Below are positions 16,065 through 19,100 of a DNA stretch of 19,100 bases, piece by piece; the stretch's first letter is position 1, and each line of letters opens with the position of its first letter. The notes below the pieces were generated by a model, which saw only the letters and a program-made list of their open reading frames with translations, searched no databases and had not been told where the DNA came from. This stretch comes from Candidatus Hydrogenedens sp. Lineage in GTDB: Bacteria > Hydrogenedentota > Hydrogenedentia > Hydrogenedentales > Hydrogenedentaceae. The stretch covers positions 1-19,100 of the forward strand of contig JAIWNQ010000275.1 in assembly GCA_020216745.1 (NCBI GenBank), in the 5' to 3' direction. The translations under genes and the position numbers were made by a program.

Positions 16065-16100
16065 CAGCACTGGGATATTCTCCCAGTGCTGATTTTTATT
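16065..16100 (+). terminator. Intrinsic terminator of the rplJL operon
   Basis: CAGCACTGGGA (16065-16075) and TCCCAGTGCTG (16081-16091) form a perfect 11-bp stem with a five-base loop, followed by ATTTTTATTT. This closes the rplJL transcript. Confidence 0.92.
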
Positions 16101-16248
16101 TGTGCTCTCAAAATAAATACGGCATAATTTAATTTCGATTTTCAACCTTTGTTATATAGACATGTTCAAAAGTGCGTTTAACAAACATATTGGCATATAA
16201 TTACCAAAAAATGAATTTGTTTAATCTTTTCCGTCGGATGTTTTTGTT

Positions 16249-18156
16249 ATGGAACGAAATAAAGAGAATAATTATGTCAGAGATATAATTCTTATTGGAT
16301 TATGGGCACTGGTACTGTTTGGTGCTAATATCTGGGGGTATGATTTATGGTCACCAGATGAGCCACGGTACGCAGAAGTGGCACGAGAAATGCAAGTTAT
16401 GAATAATTATCTGGTTCCACATGTAAATGGGAGACCGTATCTTGAAAAACCACCTTTGTTGATGTGGCTAATGATAGTATGTTCGTATCCGTTTGGAGGG
16501 GAGGTAAGCGAGATACCAGCAAGGTTGCCTTCTGTTCTAAGTGGAGTTGTAGCGACTATTCTGACTTACCTGCTGGCACGAAGATTAGCACATAGAAAAA
16601 TAGCTATGCTTTCCGCATTGATATTTATGACCATGCAGAGAGTCTGGTGGCAGGCTCGGTTCGGTCAGATTGATATGCTACTTACCGCATTACTGCTATT
16701 TGCCCTTTATGCTTTTCATTCATGGTATTACTCGGAAAGGCGAGATTGGAAATGGTTAATTATTATGTACCTTTGCCTCGGCGGTGCCTTATTTGCGAAA
16801 GGTCCAGGAACGTTGGTCTTTCCAGTCTTGTTCTTTCTTGTCTTTTATTGGAGAGAGAAGAGGGAGGTTATCAAAATTCATCCGATTGGCGGATTTGGGG
16901 CGATTATTGTTTTATATGGGCTGTGGTACGTATATGCACGATGGGTTGGTGCGGAACAAATGCAAGAGGGGTCTGTGCATGTGATGGGTTCCGACCTGTT
17001 CAAGCAAACTTTAGGCAGATTTATCTATGGAGTTTCACATCCACAACCGCCATGGTACTATTTCATTTCAGTACCTATTGATATGTTCCCTTGGTCTATC
17101 TTCCTTTTGTGGGTTATTCCTTGGGTCTGGAAAAATCGCAATGAACATGAATATGAAGGATTACGATTTTTACTTCTATGGGTTGTGCCAACGTTTATTT
17201 TTTTCTCAATCGCCGTTGGAAAACGAGCAATTTATTTACTGCCTATCTTCCCGATGCTCGCCATCATAACTGCGCTCAGCCTGATGTCATTTGAATCCAC
17301 ATCAACCAAACGGTGGAAAAAAGGGATACGTATCCTCTGGATGGTGTTATTGCTCATTTTGGCAGTGGTTCCATATACAGTATTTTGGACAGAAATTAAA
17401 CATATTTGGAACTCTTACTGGATATTACTAAGTGCAGTTGCATTAATAGCGATTATTGATACCTTCATTGATTTTGTCAAACAGTCCGAAAAACGCTCCC
17501 TCCTACGGCAAATTCCGCAACACGTGTCCTTATATCTTATTCTAACAGCATTTGTTCTTTTTCCATCTGTTAATCAGATTAAATCAGTGCGGTATTTTTG
17601 TGAGCCATTACGACAATGGAGTGAAGAGAATAAATTATACGAGGCATACAGCTTCGGATTTGAAGAAGAGGAGTATACCTATTATGCCAAACATTTTATA
17701 ATTCCCTTCTTTTCAGAAAAAGAATTAGATGCCTTCTTAACCGAACAGTCAGAACCTTATGAATTTATGAAACAAATATCTGAGGTTCATAAACAATTTG
17801 CAAAGACTGCAAGAAAGATAAACTTTAATGATATCCTTTTACCAACATCAGAAGAGATAACACAAATAAAATCTGTGTTGGAAGAGGTCAAAATAGAGGC
17901 AGATAAGAAAGGGAAAATAAATATATTTAATCAAATTGAACTAATGTTAAATAAAAAAATAGAGGAGCTCCATACAATATTAAAGAAGGAGACACCCGTT
18001 TTCATGCTCATCAGAGATGAAGATTGGAAATGGGTTGTCGCTCTTAAACCTGAACTGGGTAGTGAAGTCAAAATTATAAACAAGAGAGATGAACTCGACC
18101 GCTCAATGCTACTTTTAGCAAATAAACCTGCCTCCATAACCATAAATAAAAAGTAA
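16249..18156 (+). CDS. GT39/ArnT-like membrane glycosyltransferase
   Basis: The 635-residue protein has the signature of the dolichyl/undecaprenyl-phosphate sugar transferase superfamily (GT39, ArnT and PMT). After the first membrane span comes DLWSPDEPRYAEVAREM, whose D37-E38 is the catalytic acidic pair in the first external loop, followed by GRPYLEKPPLLMWLM (61-75), another family hallmark. About ten or more membrane spans follow to residue 444, then a charged soluble tail of about 190 residues with coiled-coil-like stretches. Relatives transfer a sugar from a polyprenyl-phosphate carrier to lipid A, protein or another envelope acceptor; the substrate here is unknown. The ATG at 16249 has only a weak ribosome binding site (CGGATG, 10 bases away). 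The 217-bp gap upstream holds the rplL terminator and AT-rich sequence with a TATAAT at 16196 but no clear -35 box. Confidence 0.88.
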   Translation: MERNKENNYVRDIILIGLWALVLFGANIWGYDLWSPDEPRYAEVAREMQVMNNYLVPHVNGRPYLEKPPLLMWLMIVCSYPFGGEVSEIPARLPSVLSGVVATILTYLLARRLAHRKIAMLSALIFMTMQRVWWQARFGQIDMLLTALLLFALYAFHSWYYSERRDWKWLIIMYLCLGGALFAKGPGTLVFPVLFFLVFYWREKREVIKIHPIGGFGAIIVLYGLWYVYARWVGAEQMQEGSVHVMGSDLFKQTLGRFIYGVSHPQPPWYYFISVPIDMFPWSIFLLWVIPWVWKNRNEHEYEGLRFLLLWVVPTFIFFSIAVGKRAIYLLPIFPMLAIITALSLMSFESTSTKRWKKGIRILWMVLLLILAVVPYTVFWTEIKHIWNSYWILLSAVALIAIIDTFIDFVKQSEKRSLLRQIPQHVSLYLILTAFVLFPSVNQIKSVRYFCEPLRQWSEENKLYEAYSFGFEEEEYTYYAKHFIIPFFSEKELDAFLTEQSEPYEFMKQISEVHKQFAKTARKINFNDILLPTSEEITQIKSVLEEVKIEADKKGKINIFNQIELMLNKKIEELHTILKKETPVFMLIRDEDWKWVVALKPELGSEVKIINKRDELDRSMLLLANKPASITINKK

Positions 18157-18552
18157 CAATCCTAACTCTACAAACGAAGTATGTATAATATAAAAGACAA
18201 GTAATTCTTCTTCTCCGATTCGCATTATTTCCCCCTGGAAAAACATTCTATGTCAGTTTTGACTAAAAAATTTTATTCAAAAAGAACAAAATTAAATCAA
18301 ATTAAACAATAAACAGGAAAAATAAAGAGTATACTTGTATAATTTTCAATTTCTGTTTTGTATGAAAGGTTGTTTAATGATAATACTGTTTATTACATTC
18401 TTAATTTGGGAATAAAATTCTTGAAAAATTTTTCCACTTTTTTAAAATTACATGGTATAATGATGATAAGAAAAAAACAGAAAGCTGTGGGCAAAAGGGT
18501 GCTTACAGCGGAAGTGGTAAACAAATAACACTAAATTGTAAGGAGGTATATT
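18157..18552. other. AT-rich 396-bp intergenic region
   Basis: No gene is supported here. It begins after the glycosyltransferase stop without a visible intrinsic terminator. It contains two exact 9-bp inverted pairs in AT-rich sequence (18301-18309 with 18370-18378, and 18308-18316 with 18386-18394), which may be chance. It ends with a promoter and a leader of about 85 bases before the next gene. Confidence 0.6.
18432..18461 (+). promoter_or_regulatory. Extended -10 promoter upstream of the exported protein gene
   Basis: TGGTATAAT at 18453-18461 is a perfect TATAAT with an extended -10 TG. A poor -35 candidate, TTCCAC (18432-18437), lies 18 bases upstream, consistent with reliance on the extended -10. 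Transcription would start near 18468. The leader could form AAGCTGT/ACAGC pairings (18482-18509) around GGGCAAAAGGG, but I recognise no known riboswitch in it. Confidence 0.6.
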
Positions 18553-19100
18553 ATGTGTCAGTCAGGTAAAACGACAGGTAAATTTATGTTACGGAGTTTA
18601 CTCCTAATAAGTGTATTTATTGTATTAGGAGTAATGACGAGTATGCTTTTCGTGTCTGATGTGTCAGGCCAAGAGAAAGCATACAATGTGCGTGGTAAGG
18701 TAATAAACAGTATAAGCAAGAAGCCTGTGGCAGGAGCGACAGTAGAGATTAGTATAGCGGATAAGGCAAGCACAGCACCTGTAGTAACAGATGCGAATGG
18801 TAATTTTGAATTTCCTGATTTAGGGACATTAGAACCGCCATATCGATTAGATGTTACGAAACGTAAATATAAGCCGAAGACGGTCCAGCCGGTTGATAGT
18901 GGTGCGAATATTACAATAGATTTAGAACCGGGAAATATTCAGAAACCGGTAAAACCGAGGGTGTATAGTGGGCCGCGTAGTGTCCGAGTTGGTTGGGATG
19001 CGAATCCAGAGTATAACATTGCAGGGTATAATGTGTACCGTCGGACAGTCGATGCGAATGGGAATGCATTAACGGCTTGGACGCGTCTGAACAATCCAGG
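18553..19100 (+). CDS. Exported protein with carboxypeptidase-regulatory-like domain, 3' truncated
   Basis: An open frame of 182 codons runs from the ATG at 18553 off the right edge. AAGGAGG lies six bases upstream. The product begins with a basic n-region and a long hydrophobic segment (about 13-34), with likely signal cleavage near VSG-QE (39/40). Residues about 45-115 form a carboxypeptidase-regulatory-like (CarboxypepD_reg) sandwich: VRGKVINSISKKPVAGATVEI, then VVTDANGNFEFPDL. From about 140 a second beta-domain begins with VRVGWDANPEYNIAGYNVYRR, the pattern of a fibronectin type III domain. Such chains are usually large cell-surface or secreted proteins. The adhesive or enzymatic part, if any, lies outside the window. 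Confidence 0.85.
   Translation, partial: MCQSGKTTGKFMLRSLLLISVFIVLGVMTSMLFVSDVSGQEKAYNVRGKVINSISKKPVAGATVEISIADKASTAPVVTDANGNFEFPDLGTLEPPYRLDVTKRKYKPKTVQPVDSGANITIDLEPGNIQKPVKPRVYSGPRSVRVGWDANPEYNIAGYNVYRRTVDANGNALTAWTRLNNP

Noticed and set aside
18301..18394. Inverted 9-bp pairs as an operator or origin
   Set aside because: The sequence is very AT-rich, the order of the arms is scrambled and no partner signals are seen, so chance is likely.
18482..18512. c-di-GMP (GEMM) riboswitch suggested by GGGCAAA
   Set aside because: The rest of the GEMM aptamer, including the second helix and its receptor, is absent; only the short string matches.

Overview
The window looks like a chromosomal segment of an uncultured-type Gram-negative bacterium with fairly low GC. 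It carries a membrane-anchored Ser/Thr kinase, a lipoprotein-type signal peptide, secreted enzymes, strong AGGAGG-type ribosome binding sites, sigma70-like promoters and a classical L10 leader in front of rplJL. The mix of a eukaryote-like kinase, a secreted family 2 glycosidase and a large exported protein with a carboxypeptidase-regulatory-like domain recalls Planctomycetes or Candidatus Hydrogenedentota. That placement is an impression from gene style, not a proof.

Bases 1-9100 are host-type genes. A Ser/Thr kinase cut by the left edge converges on a DJ-1/PfpI gene. A divergent intergenic region then leads to an exported GH2 glycosidase, which converges on a zinc-dependent sugar-alcohol/alcohol dehydrogenase. 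Upstream of the dehydrogenase, on the same minus strand, is a Na+/phosphate cotransporter-PhoU protein with an unusual lipoprotein-like, Ig-domain N-terminus. It has a clear promoter (TTGACT-N18-TATAAT).

Bases 9283-14763 hold eight plus-strand genes, each with its own good ribosome binding site: portal, prohead protease, a small coiled-coil/membrane protein, a protein resembling the LigD 3'-phosphoesterase domain, a head decoration-like protein, an HK97-type major capsid protein, an M15 peptidase (endolysin-like) and a holin-like membrane protein. No terminase, tail, integrase or replication gene lies between this set and the host genes on either side. It therefore reads as a compact capsid-plus-lysis cassette: a remnant prophage, part of a gene-transfer-agent-like system, or a domesticated capsid. 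This is the main discovery candidate.

Bases 14816-16100 are a complete ribosomal stalk unit: promoter, L10 autoregulatory leader with mutually exclusive antiterminator and terminator, rplJ (TTG start), rplL and a strong intrinsic terminator. A GT39/ArnT-like membrane glycosyltransferase follows. After an AT-rich leader region with an extended -10 promoter, an exported protein begins at 18553 and runs off the right edge.

A 9-bp, internally palindromic tandem repeat (consensus GTCYGAC plus two variable bases) occurs at four gene junctions (3.4, 5.35, 9.15 and 14.77 kb), always intergenic. One pair brackets the GH2 gene and another pair brackets the capsid cassette.
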